This document shows, one piece after another, positions 26,314 through 36,134 of a stretch of DNA of 64,000 nucleotides (position 1 is its first letter; the number at the start of each line of letters is the position of its first letter). This DNA comes from Mucilaginibacter sp. GTDB lineage: Bacteria; Bacteroidota; Bacteroidia; Sphingobacteriales; Sphingobacteriaceae. The notes under the pieces are model-generated. The model made no database searches. It saw only the letters and a list, made by a program, of their open reading frames with translations, and was not told where the DNA came from. Made by a program: the position numbers and the translations under genes. The stretch lies in contig JAUCSE010000034.1 in assembly GCA_030445275.1 (NCBI GenBank), positions 1 to 64,000 on the forward strand. Direction: 5' to 3'.

Positions 26314-28305
26314 CTATTTCACCTTCAACGTATTATTCCCCCTGTTCAAATCCGGCAATGCATTATCCGGATCAACGGTAACGCTTTCCGCATCCTGGGT
26401 AATTGGCAGGGTAATAGTAGCCTGTTTGCGTTGCAACCAGGTTTCAACTGGTAGGTAGCTGCGTTTTTTGCTGCCATCTTTAAATTTAATTTCAACGGTA
26501 AAAGGCATGGGCAGCTGTTCTTTGTTTACTACGGTGATGCTTACACCTTTTGAACCTTTGTTATCAACTTGCTTGGCATCAATAAGGGCAAGGTCAAGTG
26601 TCCAGTTGTTGTAGAACCAGCCTTTCCAGAACCAGGAAAGATCTTCACCGGCAGCGCTCTCCATTGATCTGAAAAAATCATCAGGTTGCGGGTGTTTGTA
26701 CGCCCATTGATGTATATAATTACGGAATGCATAGTCGAATCTGTCTTTACCCAAAATTTGCTCGCGCAATAAAACCAGTCCGAATGCCGGTTTAAAATAG
26801 GTGAGGGGATGACGATATTTTTCGGGTATAGCATCGGGGGCGGTCATTATGGTTGGTGACCCCGGATCAGTTATAAATGGGATAATTTCATCAGCTGGGT
26901 TACCGCCATGCTCGGCATACTCACCATCGCGTTTTGGTGCGTATTCACCCTTGTTAAAGGCATCAGATGCATATACATCAATAAAGGTATTAAACCCTTC
27001 GTCCATCCAGGCAAAACGGCGCTCGTCCGATCCAACGATCATCGGGAACCAGTTGTGGCCAATTTCATGCGCGGTAACCCAGTACAGCACTGCGCCTTTG
27101 TCGGTAATACCGTCAAACACAATACCCGGATATTCCATACCGCCTGCTATGCCGGCCTCGTTAATAGCAACGGGATAAGGGTAAGGGAACCATTTTTCTG
27201 AAAAGTATTCGATGGATTTCTTTAGGTACTCAGTAGCCCGCCCCCATGCATCATTGCCATAACTTTCCGCTGGGTATACAGACATAGCCAGCGACTTTTT
27301 ACCATCAGGCAGGTTTACCCTCGCGGCATCCCATATAAATGCCTTTGATGCACCAAAGGCTACATCGCGGGTGTTAAGCATTTTAAAGTGCCAGGTAAGT
27401 GTGCCTTTTTGTACCGGACGGCTTGAAGGATCATTTACCTCGGCCAGATCACGGATCATAATGGTTTTATCGCTGTTGCGGGCGGCATCAAGACGGGCCA
27501 ACTGTTTAGCAGTTAATACTTCCTTTGGATTCACTAATTCGCCAGAACCGGCCACGATCATATCCCAGGGCACGTTTACACTATAGTCAATATCGCCATA
27601 GTCTAAGTAAAACTCGCCGCTGCCTAAAAATGGGAGGGTATCCCAACCGCGGCTATCGTCATATACGCACATGCGCGGAAACCACTGTGCAATTTCATAT
27701 ATCTTGCCATTTTTAGTATCTGTATAGTCCGTGCGACCACCAAAATCGCCGGGAATGGTATAATGATATTTGATTTTTAAACGTACCTGGCCTTTGTTTG
27801 GTAAAACCGCTTTTGGCAAACGGATCTGCATACGGGTATCCGTAATTACAAAATTTACGGGCTTGGTTATGCCTGCTTCTTCCACAGCAACCGATTCAAT
27901 CTGGTAGCCATCGGTATGCTGGTTAGGTTTTGGTGCAAAGCCAGTCACAAAGTTTGATCGGGCATCTTTTTTATAAGTGTTTTGATCCATCTGCAGCCAC
28001 AGGTATTGCAGTTGGTCAGGGCTGTTGTTGGTATAGTCAATAGTTTCGGTACCGCTAATGGTTTTGCTAACGGTATCCAGCTTTACATTGAGTTGGTAGT
28101 TGGCCCGGTTTTGCCAGTATCTTGGTCCGGGATTGCCATTGGCTGCATGAAAATCATTGCCTTTTTCGCTATAAAACTGGGGCGAAAATGCTTCGGCCGG
28201 ATTGTAATTTGAAGTAGTATCGTCGGGGTTGATTTTTCTTTTTTGTGCCTGTGCACCAAATGCCATTAGTGCGAGTAATCCGAAGCTGGTAAATTTTAAT
28301 TTCAT
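26314..28305 (-). CDS. M1-family metallopeptidase
   Basis: A 663-residue exported zinc aminopeptidase-like enzyme. Signal peptide residues 1-20 (LMAFGAQAQ). An N-terminal beta-sandwich ([19 protein letters not shown]) is followed by the gluzincin core with GGMEYPG and the zinc motif HEIGHNW near residue 411 and its third ligand 18 residues on (WMDEGFNTF). It probably cleaves peptides in the periplasm. The GGMEY variant replaces the usual GAMEN exopeptidase motif, so an aminopeptidase specificity is not certain. Divergent from the next gene. Confidence 0.9.
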   Translation of the reverse strand: MKLKFTSFGLLALMAFGAQAQKRKINPDDTTSNYNPAEAFSPQFYSEKGNDFHAANGNPGPRYWQNRANYQLNVKLDTVSKTISGTETIDYTNNSPDQLQYLWLQMDQNTYKKDARSNFVTGFAPKPNQHTDGYQIESVAVEEAGITKPVNFVITDTRMQIRLPKAVLPNKGQVRLKIKYHYTIPGDFGGRTDYTDTKNGKIYEIAQWFPRMCVYDDSRGWDTLPFLGSGEFYLDYGDIDYSVNVPWDMIVAGSGELVNPKEVLTAKQLARLDAARNSDKTIMIRDLAEVNDPSSRPVQKGTLTWHFKMLNTRDVAFGASKAFIWDAARVNLPDGKKSLAMSVYPAESYGNDAWGRATEYLKKSIEYFSEKWFPYPYPVAINEAGIAGGMEYPGIVFDGITDKGAVLYWVTAHEIGHNWFPMIVGSDERRFAWMDEGFNTFIDVYASDAFNKGEYAPKRDGEYAEHGGNPADEIIPFITDPGSPTIMTAPDAIPEKYRHPLTYFKPAFGLVLLREQILGKDRFDYAFRNYIHQWAYKHPQPDDFFRSMESAAGEDLSWFWKGWFYNNWTLDLALIDAKQVDNKGSKGVSITVVNKEQLPMPFTVEIKFKDGSKKRSYLPVETWLQRKQATITLPITQDAESVTVDPDNALPDLNRGNNTLKVK

Positions 28306-28354
28306 GTAGGGTAATTAAGCCCACAATATACAAATGATGCCTGGAAAAAATGTT

Positions 28355-28394
28355 TTTTATGGAAACATACCATAAAATTCATCATACCATAAAA
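28355..28394. promoter_or_regulatory. Three CCATAAAA half-sites in a divergent promoter region
   Basis: TTTTATGG (28355-28362) and CCATAAAA (28370-28377) form a perfect inverted repeat with a 7-base spacer. A second CATACCATAAAA copy lies at 28383-28394, repeating the one at 28366-28377 with a 17-base period. All sit in the 100-base gap between the divergent M1 peptidase and the next gene, a good position for a shared operator. Confidence 0.45.
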
Positions 28395-28405
28395 CAATCA
28401 TTGTT

Positions 28406-29134
28406 ATGACCACTATTAAAAGCATCAATATCCCAAACGCTTGCCATGAATCATGGCAACAAATGACGCCTGTTGAGCAGGGACGGCACTGCCAGCTTTG
28501 CTGCAAAACGGTTACCGATTTTACAAGTATGACCAATAACGAGATTATTGGCTACCTGGCATCTGCCAATAACGTTTGCGGCAGGTTTGGTGAACAGCAA
28601 CTGACTGATCTTAATCATCATCTTTATGCTCAAACCCCTCCGGCAGGTGCATGGAAACGATGGGTAATGATGATAAGCTTGCTGGGTTCAACCGTGTTTT
28701 TTAAAGCGAGTGCACAAACCAAACCAGCAACCGTACAAACTACCGGTGGGCAAAGTGAATCAAAACCCAATCACATGATCCTGGGTAAAGTAACAGCTCC
28801 TGATTCAAACAGGTATCAGGTTATAAATGGTCAGGTTACTGATAGTGATAATAACTGTCTGCCGGGCGTTACGCTAAAAATAAAAGGAACAAATGCAGGA
28901 GTAGTTACCGGGCTCAATGGAAAGTTTACTTTATATAAAGTAAAACCTACAGATACTATTGTTTTTAATTTTATAGGATATGAAAGTCAGGAAGTAAGGG
29001 TTGGCTTTTCCAGAGATCAAATTTATAATATTGTGATGAAGGAAAACAGGAATATGCTTGCTGGTGAGGTTATTGTAGCTAAAAAGCAGTCGCCGATTAG
29101 AAGGGCATGGCACAAAATAAAAGGGATATTTTAA
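28406..29134 (+). CDS. Membrane protein with Cys-rich N-terminus and CarboxypepD_reg-like domain
   Basis: A 242-residue protein. Residues 1-75 are a cytoplasmic Cys-containing module (IPNACHESWQQM; GRHCQLCCKTV; NNVCGRF) that could bind a metal. A single membrane segment lies at about 88-105 (WVMMISLLGSTVFF). Residues 130-215 form a carboxypeptidase-regulatory-like sandwich (INGQVTDSDNNCLPGVTLKI; FIGYESQEV). The arrangement occurs repeatedly in Bacteroidota, but no function is established to my knowledge. It is divergent from the M1 peptidase. Confidence 0.7.
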   Translation: MTTIKSINIPNACHESWQQMTPVEQGRHCQLCCKTVTDFTSMTNNEIIGYLASANNVCGRFGEQQLTDLNHHLYAQTPPAGAWKRWVMMISLLGSTVFFKASAQTKPATVQTTGGQSESKPNHMILGKVTAPDSNRYQVINGQVTDSDNNCLPGVTLKIKGTNAGVVTGLNGKFTLYKVKPTDTIVFNFIGYESQEVRVGFSRDQIYNIVMKENRNMLAGEVIVAKKQSPIRRAWHKIKGIF

Positions 29135-30061
29135 CTAATCAAGCATCCCCGCCAAAACCCCTTCTTTAAGGGAGTTGGTACACATCAATACCTTATGTAT
29201 CGCCAGCTTATGCATAATGAAGCGGGTAACAAGGGATGCCGCCACAATCATATCAACCCTGACAGGGATAATGCCTTTATTAGCTGCCCTTTGCAGGTGG
29301 GTTGATTGTACAAACTTATTGGTTTGAATTAATAGCTCATCTTCATCAAAGATGAAGGTTTTGGTAGTTTTTAAATCAAAGGTATGGCCTTTTTCTGTTT
29401 CAATAACTTCGGCAAAGGTTTCAAACGCGCCCGATGAACCTATGAGCGTATCAACTTGATGTGCGTTAACAGCATTGAACAGTTTTGGTAAACTATCTTC
29501 CAGGTACAGATTTAGTGCCTCGATTGATGCCGGTGGTATAGGATCGGTACGATGATAAAGATCCATTAATCTGGCCGCGCCAATTTCAAAGCTTTGTTTC
29601 CAGATAATGTTATCAGCATTGCCCAATATAAACTCCACACTGCCACCGCCAATATCCATGATCAACGAGTTTTGGGCAGATAGGCATCCGCTTATCTTTA
29701 CGCCCTCATAAATAAAATCAGCCTCCTGTTCGCCATTGATGATCTCGATGTTGATACCGGTTTTAGCTTTTACCTCATTAATAAAATCAATACCATTTGA
29801 CGCGCTGCGCAATGCTGATGTAGCTATAGCTCTTACTTGCTGTACCTTGTTGGCTTTAATCTGTTCCTGAAATTGCTGCATGGTATTCATGCCGCGCTCA
29901 AAGGCCTCAGGCAAAATAAAACCTTTGTTAATACCTCCTTCGCCCAGCTTTACTGCTTCATGGCGGTGCACAATTTCATGATAATCATTCACTGTGCCTT
30001 CGGCAATTAACAAATGGAAGGTATTGGTGCCTAAATCCATCACGGCAATGCGTTTACTCAT
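29135..30061 (-). CDS. Ppx/GppA phosphatase
   Basis: A 308-residue member of the exopolyphosphatase/guanosine pentaphosphatase family in the ASKHA fold. The phosphate-1 loop is DLGTNTFHLLIAE (residues 8-20), the phosphate-2 motif is MDIGGGSVEFIL, and the SSGAFETF segment follows. Only the two-domain core is present; it lacks the long C-terminal extension of E. coli Ppx. It either hydrolyses polyphosphate or converts pppGpp to ppGpp; which one cannot be told. Confidence 0.88.
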   Translation of the reverse strand: MSKRIAVMDLGTNTFHLLIAEGTVNDYHEIVHRHEAVKLGEGGINKGFILPEAFERGMNTMQQFQEQIKANKVQQVRAIATSALRSASNGIDFINEVKAKTGINIEIINGEQEADFIYEGVKISGCLSAQNSLIMDIGGGSVEFILGNADNIIWKQSFEIGAARLMDLYHRTDPIPPASIEALNLYLEDSLPKLFNAVNAHQVDTLIGSSGAFETFAEVIETEKGHTFDLKTTKTFIFDEDELLIQTNKFVQSTHLQRAANKGIIPVRVDMIVAASLVTRFIMHKLAIHKVLMCTNSLKEGVLAGMLD

Positions 30062-30476
30062 GCATCTAAAATAAATAATCCCCCAGATTGTTTAGCACTC
30101 CGGTAATTTAAAATATTATTCTGACTATTAATTTACAAAAGTTTTTTGCAAAACATGGATATGGTTTTGCATTTAACTGTACTTAATTGTTTACAATATC
30201 TTATTGTTAAATGTGCATTATTATAAAAAGAGAAAAATGTTCAAGATTATAAAACAGTTAAAATAGGAGCCGGATAAGAATATAAATGACCTGATTTTAA
30301 AAATATTTTTATACTTGTTTGGCCTATTGCAGGTATAAAAACAGGTGTTTTTTATTTCCATCAGATGCCAAACCTGTAAAATTTATAGGAATAATTACCC
30401 ACTCCTGAGTTTATCGGTATGATATTTGTTTAAGTGGCATTTTATAAATACAAATTCAATACGCTTAACAAAAAAC
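30062..30476. other. AT-rich intergenic region without a gene
   Basis: This 415-base gap between divergent genes has no credible ORF or known repeat. A short perfect hairpin (GCAAAAC at 30148-30154, GTTTTGC at 30164-30170) is the only clear structure. No exact TAnnTTTG box with a fitting -33 element was found for either gene. Confidence 0.4.
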
Positions 30477-30941
30477 ATGAAAAAATTATTACTATTATTT
30501 TTCCTTGCTTCATTTTATTTTGTAAACAATGCGCAAGCGCAAAGATCAGGAGGAACTGCAAATTCTGCAGGTATAACCATTGACTTTGGTGACGGCTCCA
30601 CATTAGTAGGACCTGCTTTAAAGCACTTTTTCGACAGGAATAACGCCGGGCAGGTTGAACTATTATTTGGTAATGGCGGCACTTATCTGGCTGCCTATTA
30701 TCAATATAATGCACCCATCCAAAATGCCGGTGGTTTAAAATATTATGTAGGTATTGGCCCGGCATTAGGCTTTGGCAATGGCAACACCGATTTTTACATC
30801 AGGCCAATGGTAGGTTTAGATTACAAGATCAGAGATACTCCGCTTAATTTAGCGTTCGATTGGCGCCCCGCATTTTATGTTGGCGACAATTCAAACTTTA
30901 CAGCTGCCCGATTTGGTTTGGGCTTACGGTTTTCATTCTAA
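30477..30941 (+). CDS. Small exported beta-rich protein
   Basis: A 154-residue protein from the ATG at 30477 (MKKLLLLFFLASFYFVNNAQ); the frame opens at a TTG at 30426 that lies before the signal peptide and is rejected. Signal peptide residues 1-21. The mature part has alternating glycine-rich strands (YYVGIGPALGFGNG; LGLRFSF at the end) as in small outer-membrane barrels that end with Phe. Probably an eight-stranded outer-membrane protein; ligand unknown. Confidence 0.7.
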   Translation: MKKLLLLFFLASFYFVNNAQAQRSGGTANSAGITIDFGDGSTLVGPALKHFFDRNNAGQVELLFGNGGTYLAAYYQYNAPIQNAGGLKYYVGIGPALGFGNGNTDFYIRPMVGLDYKIRDTPLNLAFDWRPAFYVGDNSNFTAARFGLGLRFSF

Positions 30942-30958
30942 TTTTTGTGCTTAATACC

Positions 30959-30994
30959 AAGCTGCCTTATGTACATAAAGGCAGCTTTTTTTTT
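30959..30994 (+). terminator. Rho-independent terminator
   Basis: Arms AAGCTGCCTT (30959-30968) and AAGGCAGCTT (30978-30987) are followed by about nine T. It lies 17 bases past the stop of the small exported protein and upstream of the convergent ABC permease stop at 31022. Confidence 0.9.
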
Positions 30995-31021
30995 GACTTA
31001 TATTTTGTATAGTAAATGACG

Positions 31022-32275
31022 CTACTCTTTATAGAAAAACCATTTGCTCAATTCTTTGTAGCTTGCTTTTTTACCATACATCAATATTCCTACCCTATAA
31101 ATGCGTGCTGCTACGTAAGTAGTAAATAAAAAACCGATCACCATCATAAACATAGATAATGCAATCTGCCAACCCGGTGGATCAAAAGGTAAACGAACCA
31201 TCATGGCAACCGGTGCTGTAAATGGTATAATAGATAGCCAAACAGCCAGCGCACTATCGGGAGCCCTGAATAAAACCGAAACAGCCAGCAGATAGGTAAA
31301 TAGCAAAGGCATCGTTATCGGGAACATGAACTGTTGGGTTTCTGTTTCGCTGTCAACTGCTGAGCCAACGGCTGCAAATAAAGCGCTATATAACAGGTAT
31401 CCTGTTAAAAAGTAAAAAATGAAACAGGCAAGTATATAGCCAAAGTGTATGGTTTGCAGTGTTGCGAGTACGCCGGTCATTGGGCTTTGCGGTGAATTAA
31501 AAGCTTGCCCAGCAATTTTTGAGGATATAACCGATAGAATGATCCAGGCGGCAAACTGGGTTAATCCTACCAGGCCAACACCAATAATTTTGCCCAGCAT
31601 TAGCTGAAATGGTTTTACAGATGATATGACCACCTCAATAATCCTGCTTGTTTTTTCTTCAATTACCCCGCGCATTACCTGGCCGCCATATATAAGCAGT
31701 GATATGTAAATGAATATGGCACAGGCTATACTAACTGCGATATTTGCTCCAATATTAGCATCCTTATCCCCGGTGCTGGTAGCTTCAACAGCGTTTACAG
31801 AAATATTGCTGTTTTTAAGAGAATGAATAATAGCGGTATCAATATGATGCTGCAGCATGCTGTTATTTACCGAAATATCGTTCATCTGCCTTTCAATTTC
31901 GTCGGTAAGCTGAATAGCCGATTTCTTTTTTGAAAATATCTGAACACCGCCTTTTTCATTATAATTAGCAGTTATCAGCAGGGTAGATGTGCTTTCATCC
32001 TTTTTTAGTGCTGCTTTGGCTGCATTAATATCCTGTTCGCCTTTTACAAACTTGATGTTTGATACATCGTGAAATTTACCTTCAAAAATTTTGGTATTAT
32101 CAATTACATTAACTATCTGTAAGGTTGATAGCTTGTTGCTGTCTTTTGCCACAAAAGCAATTATAGCCCCCATGATCAGTATCAGCAATGGTACTACAAA
32201 AATCATCACTATGAACGATCTTTTTCTTACACGGGTAATGTATTCGCGTTGTATAATGAGTAATACTTTGTTCAT
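31022..32275 (-). CDS. ABC-2 type transporter permease (NatB-like)
   Basis: A 417-residue inner-membrane permease. The first membrane helix is at about 18-42, then an extracytoplasmic domain of about 130 residues, then five helices from about 175 to 400. This layout and the segment RGVIEEKTSRIIEVVISSVK are those of NatB/ABC2_membrane_3 proteins, which export sodium or unknown substrates. It lies 4 bases after the ATPase gene, in one operon with it. Confidence 0.88.
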   Translation of the reverse strand: MNKVLLIIQREYITRVRKRSFIVMIFVVPLLILIMGAIIAFVAKDSNKLSTLQIVNVIDNTKIFEGKFHDVSNIKFVKGEQDINAAKAALKKDESTSTLLITANYNEKGGVQIFSKKKSAIQLTDEIERQMNDISVNNSMLQHHIDTAIIHSLKNSNISVNAVEATSTGDKDANIGANIAVSIACAIFIYISLLIYGGQVMRGVIEEKTSRIIEVVISSVKPFQLMLGKIIGVGLVGLTQFAAWIILSVISSKIAGQAFNSPQSPMTGVLATLQTIHFGYILACFIFYFLTGYLLYSALFAAVGSAVDSETETQQFMFPITMPLLFTYLLAVSVLFRAPDSALAVWLSIIPFTAPVAMMVRLPFDPPGWQIALSMFMMVIGFLFTTYVAARIYRVGILMYGKKASYKELSKWFFYKE

Positions 32276-32279
32276 GGCT

Positions 32280-33188
32280 TTAAGGGATCAGGTTTACTTT
32301 TTCAATAAATATTTCGTTCATGCTGGGTATCACTTCCTGCAGCATATTGATACGAGTTTGCGGTATCAGGTATTGCAGTACATCATTTGAAGTATGGTTG
32401 TCCTTAAGTTTGATGCGGATAATATGGCTGTTATCGTCAGTAACCGTATCGCCTATCAGCTCAAAGGGTTGGTTGCCATTAAAGCTTAACAGCTCGCCGG
32501 TATACTCCACCAGGTAGGTATCATTGCGGTAAGAGTTGCGGATGTTTTTTACCTTGCCATCAAGTATCTTCTCCGATTTATGGATAAGAGCGATGGAATC
32601 GCAAAGCTCCTCAACTGATTCCATCCGGTGGGTTGAGAACAGGACGGTAGCGCCTTTTTTGTTTAGCTCCAATATTTCATCCTTGATCACTTCGGCATTT
32701 ACCGGATCAAATCCGCTGAATGGCTCATCCAGGATAATCAGATCAGGCTCGTGCAGTACGGTGGCCACAAACTGGGCTTTTTGTTGCATCCCTTTCGATA
32801 ATTCCTCGATCTTTTTTTTCCACCAACCTTCAATCCCCAGTTTCTCAAACCAGTATTTCAGTCTTTTATTAGCCTCATCCCGGCTTAAACCTTTTAGGCG
32901 GGCCAGGTATATCATTTGCTCTCCGATCTCCATTTTTTTGTAGAGGCCGCGTTCTTCGGGCAAATAACCGATGCGGTTAATGTGCGATTGGTTGAGCTTT
33001 TGCCCGTCAAACCAAATCTCGCCCGAATCCGGGGCCGTAATCTGGTTAACGATACGGATTAGGGAGGTTTTACCGGCGCCATTTGGTCCTAAAAGACCAA
33101 ATATTTGTCCGCTCTCCACCTCCAGGCTTACATCGCTTAGCGCCCGGTGGCCGGCGTATTGTTTAACTATATGGCGTATGCTTAGCAT
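32280..33188 (-). CDS. ABC transporter ATP-binding protein (NatA-like)
   Basis: A 302-residue ATPase. Walker A GPNGAGKTS (residues 35-43), signature LSKGMQQKAQF, and Walker B LIILDEPFSGFDP, with the switch His in STHRMESVEE. A C-terminal extension of about 90 residues is typical of NatA/YhaQ-type subunits paired with ABC-2 permeases. It is first of a two-gene operon. Confidence 0.93.
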   Translation of the reverse strand: MLSIRHIVKQYAGHRALSDVSLEVESGQIFGLLGPNGAGKTSLIRIVNQITAPDSGEIWFDGQKLNQSHINRIGYLPEERGLYKKMEIGEQMIYLARLKGLSRDEANKRLKYWFEKLGIEGWWKKKIEELSKGMQQKAQFVATVLHEPDLIILDEPFSGFDPVNAEVIKDEILELNKKGATVLFSTHRMESVEELCDSIALIHKSEKILDGKVKNIRNSYRNDTYLVEYTGELLSFNGNQPFELIGDTVTDDNSHIIRIKLKDNHTSNDVLQYLIPQTRINMLQEVIPSMNEIFIEKVNLIP

Positions 33189-33296
33189 TTATAATTGTTT
33201 AATTAGGTTGACAGTGATGTTTAGATACGGGTGATTGCAGAATGTTACACACCCGTTTGGGTAATGACAATTTATTCCACACCAAGGCTGAAAGGC

Positions 33297-33977
33297 TTAT
33301 TTCTCCTCTGATTTTTCTTCGTATCCAATAAAAAAAGGATCTTTCTTCGCTGTTCCTTCAGCATAGTTAAGTCGTTCCTGCACTTGATTTAAGATGATAA
33401 GTACCGCTATTATTGGAAGCATATTAGCCATGCCTGAATAGGTATATATATGATGTATAGTACTCTCGGTAGGTTTAACAATCATGGATTTTACCATATA
33501 TGAAACATAAAACGGCATGACTGCTGCGAGTATCAAGTTTACGAGCGCTGCTACCCCGAAAAATACAAATGAGGACTTAAGGATAGGGTCTTGTATCCTG
33601 GTTAACTGAATAGATAAATATAAGAATACGAAAAAGCGAACGATTTCTACGATTGTAAAGTAATATAGATAGCCGTTGGGATGTTTAGGGAACAAGAGCA
33701 GGGACACCGCCATATTCGCTACAAAACTAGCCAGCTCAAAACCAATAAAGATCTTAAATGCAATGAGCACAGAATTTCCCTCGCCCAGAAATTTCAGAAT
33801 GCCAAGCAGGTAAACCGCAATAACAATAAAGGTAATCAGGGATAAACCTGTGAACAAGTAGCGTATATAATTTCCGGTTATCTTATCATTTACGTCTAAA
33901 TAAACGTAAAGTATTAGAATAGCGATCTTAAAAAAAGCAACTAAAGTAATAAAGCGGATTGATTTAAGGTTTATCAT
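33297..33977 (-). CDS. Multi-helix membrane protein, tandem paralogue B
   Basis: A 226-residue protein with about six hydrophobic segments (7-27, 38-62, 74-95, 103-125, 135-160, 185-205) and a charged C-terminal tail ending in GYEEKSEEK. It is very similar over its whole length to the gene at 34159-34848, including the start MINLKSIR and the tail. No family recognised. It is part of a segmental tandem duplication. The gap to 33188 holds nothing notable. Confidence 0.75.
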   Translation of the reverse strand: MINLKSIRFITLVAFFKIAILILYVYLDVNDKITGNYIRYLFTGLSLITFIVIAVYLLGILKFLGEGNSVLIAFKIFIGFELASFVANMAVSLLLFPKHPNGYLYYFTIVEIVRFFVFLYLSIQLTRIQDPILKSSFVFFGVAALVNLILAAVMPFYVSYMVKSMIVKPTESTIHHIYTYSGMANMLPIIAVLIILNQVQERLNYAEGTAKKDPFFIGYEEKSEEK

Positions 33978-34040
33978 GAGGCTAGGGTTTAAACGGCAAT
34001 TTATAAACTTAATACTTGCGAAACAAAATCATCAGCTACC

Positions 34041-34158
34041 AGTGTAACTGGCTTAAGCTGAATCTCATTTTGCCGGGATATAATCACATGTATGATGCTC
34101 TGCGGATAATCATACTGTTCACTTGTTCAGAGTTCCTCTTCTTTAAGACGATACAGGC
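34041..34158 (-). pseudogene. Remnant of the 3' end of the sialidase-like gene
   Basis: On comparison, this stretch is a decayed copy of 34960-35115, the 3' end of the sialidase-like gene: shared blocks include TTTTGCCGGGATAT, TGCGGATAA, CATACTGT and the CCTCTT...TTTAAG...GATA series, with small deletions. It lies between the two paralogous membrane-protein genes, so the duplication carried both the membrane gene and the end of its neighbour. It cannot encode a useful product. Confidence 0.8.
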
Positions 34159-34848
34159 TCATTTTTCCTCTGATTTTTCTTCGTATCCAGTTAAAAAAGG
34201 ATCTTTCTTAGCTGTTTCTTCTACATAGTTAAGTCGTTCCTGTACTTGATTTAAGATGATAAGTACCGCTATTAGTGGAAGTATGTTAGCCATGCCTGCA
34301 TAAGTATATATATGGCGCATAATATTTGCTGGAGGTTTAACACTCATGGATTGTATTATATATGCAGTATAAAACGGTGTAACCGTTATGAGTATACATG
34401 CTACGAGCAATGCTCCTCCGAAAAATACAAATGAGGGCCTAAGGATGGCATCTTGTATCCTGGCTAACTGAATAGTTAAATATAATAATATGAAAAAACG
34501 GATGATTTCTATGATTCCATAGTAGTAATTAATATACAGATAACTGTAGTGAAGTTTAGGGAACAAGAGCATGGAAACCGCTATATTCACTGCAAAACTA
34601 ATCAACTCAAAACCGACAAAGACTTTAAATGCAATGAGCACAGCATTGCCCTCTCTCAGAAATTTAAGAATGCCCAACAGATAAAACACAATAACAATAA
34701 AGGTAGTCAGGGATAAGCCCATCAACAGGTATCGTGTATAATTCCCGGTTATTTTATCAGTTACATCTAAATAAAGGTAAAATATTAGACTCGCAATTTT
34801 TATAAAAGCAACTAAGGTAATAAGGCGAATTGATTTAAGGTTTATCAT
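34159..34848 (-). CDS. Multi-helix membrane protein, tandem paralogue A
   Basis: A 229-residue protein with about six hydrophobic segments, paralogous to 33297-33977 along its whole length; both share the upstream block TTTAAACGGCAATTTATAAA. It adjoins the intact sialidase-like gene, so it is probably the original copy. No function known; the charged cytoplasmic-type tail (KKDPFLTGYEEKSEEK) is conserved between the two. Confidence 0.75.
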   Translation of the reverse strand: MINLKSIRLITLVAFIKIASLIFYLYLDVTDKITGNYTRYLLMGLSLTTFIVIVFYLLGILKFLREGNAVLIAFKVFVGFELISFAVNIAVSMLLFPKLHYSYLYINYYYGIIEIIRFFILLYLTIQLARIQDAILRPSFVFFGGALLVACILITVTPFYTAYIIQSMSVKPPANIMRHIYTYAGMANILPLIAVLIILNQVQERLNYVEETAKKDPFLTGYEEKSEEK

Positions 34849-34896
34849 GAGGGTATGCTTTAAACGGCAATTTATAAACTAAATATTGGGGAAACA

Positions 34897-34931
34897 AAAA
34901 GTCGGGGATTGTTATAGTCCCGGACTTTTAT
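34897..34931 (-). terminator. Imperfect terminator of the sialidase-like gene
   Basis: Arms AAAAGTCGGGGA and TCCCGGACTTTT pair with one mismatch and are followed by five T on the minus strand. It begins 12 bases past the stop at 34944. Confidence 0.6.
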
Positions 34932-34943
34932 GTAACAGCGCTA

Positions 34944-36095
34944 TTAGCGTAGTTGTTTTAAGTTGAATCTTAAAGTTTCAATGGCCTCTTTTTGCCGGGA
35001 TATGATCACATATATATAGCCATTATAAATGATGGTATGCGGATAACCATACTGTCCGCCTTTCCAAAGCCCCTCTTTTTTAAGGTGATAAAGTTCATTG
35101 GCTATGATATAATTCTTATCAAACAACTCACCGTTTTTGGAGAGCGATAAAACCAATGGGTTACGATCATAATGATGCAGGGTATCGGGAATGCCTACGT
35201 AATAAAATCGTTTATTGGGCAGCCGCCCAAAATGGAATTTGCTGTCGTTGTCAGAAAACGCGGTTTCTAGCGGTCGCGACCAATTTTGGCCGTTATCCAG
35301 GCTGTTGGTAAGCCAAAGCCTACCTTTCCAGCCTTTGCCGGTTACGCGCAGCAGCATATGCAATACCTGGTCATCAGTCTGAAAAAATGATCCCTCACAT
35401 AATGGGGGCAAACCCAATTTGGCGGCCGGAGCATAAAAAGCTGAGGAATTATCCTGGGTATATAATGAATCGGGATAAAAGCTGCTAAGTTTCCAACCTG
35501 AAATGCCTTGCGGATCATCTGTATACGGAAACAGGAAATTACCGCTGATAATGAGTCTGCCGCTTTTGGTAACCTCGGGACCGTGGTTGGGTATAAGGGG
35601 CACGTGCATATCAATGGCATTGCTCCAATTAATACCATCAGTACTGGTTTTGGCCCATAGATGGGTGTTTTTACGATGTTGGGTGTATTCGCCATAGTAT
35701 GCAACCAATGTGCCTTTGTACTGGTATAAGCCGGCGGCTGTGAGCACTGTAAGGGTATCATTAACCTTTACCGGAGAAGCCAGTACAGCGGGTGCCGACC
35801 AATGCACAAAATCAGTCGAGGTGGCATATATTACTCTTTGGCCCGGCGAATCTTCATCAATTAATCCATTGCTCCATAAGGCTATAAATTTATCCTTAAA
35901 GTGAATGATGGAGGGGTGATGATTATACAGCCATTCCTTATCTGGCGAGTAGATCATTGCCCGCTCAATTTTTAAATGAGGGACACCCTTTTCGGTTTGG
36001 TAGTTATTGCGGATAGATGGTGTCTGGGCAAAAAGCCGACTGCAAATAAAAAAAAGCAGCATGATGCTCAGGCGAGATTTGATCGATATATGCAT
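34944..36095 (-). CDS. Exported sialidase-like (BNR-repeat) protein
   Basis: About 383 residues from the ATG at 36095; an in-frame ATG at 36113 would add 6 residues before the signal peptide and is less likely. Signal peptide residues 1-24 (LLFFICSRLFAQ). The body has repeated propeller-type motifs (SPDKEWLYNHHPSIIHFKDK; TSTDGINWSNA; SLDNGQNWSRP) as in six-bladed sialidase/glycosidase folds. The catalytic Arg triad of true sialidases is not evident, so it could be a glycoside hydrolase of another class. Terminator at 34897. Confidence 0.7.
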   Translation of the reverse strand: MHISIKSRLSIMLLFFICSRLFAQTPSIRNNYQTEKGVPHLKIERAMIYSPDKEWLYNHHPSIIHFKDKFIALWSNGLIDEDSPGQRVIYATSTDFVHWSAPAVLASPVKVNDTLTVLTAAGLYQYKGTLVAYYGEYTQHRKNTHLWAKTSTDGINWSNAIDMHVPLIPNHGPEVTKSGRLIISGNFLFPYTDDPQGISGWKLSSFYPDSLYTQDNSSAFYAPAAKLGLPPLCEGSFFQTDDQVLHMLLRVTGKGWKGRLWLTNSLDNGQNWSRPLETAFSDNDSKFHFGRLPNKRFYYVGIPDTLHHYDRNPLVLSLSKNGELFDKNYIIANELYHLKKEGLWKGGQYGYPHTIIYNGYIYVIISRQKEAIETLRFNLKQLR

Positions 36096-36134
36096 GTCAC
36101 CAATAATAAGCATAATACAAATTAATCAAAACAA

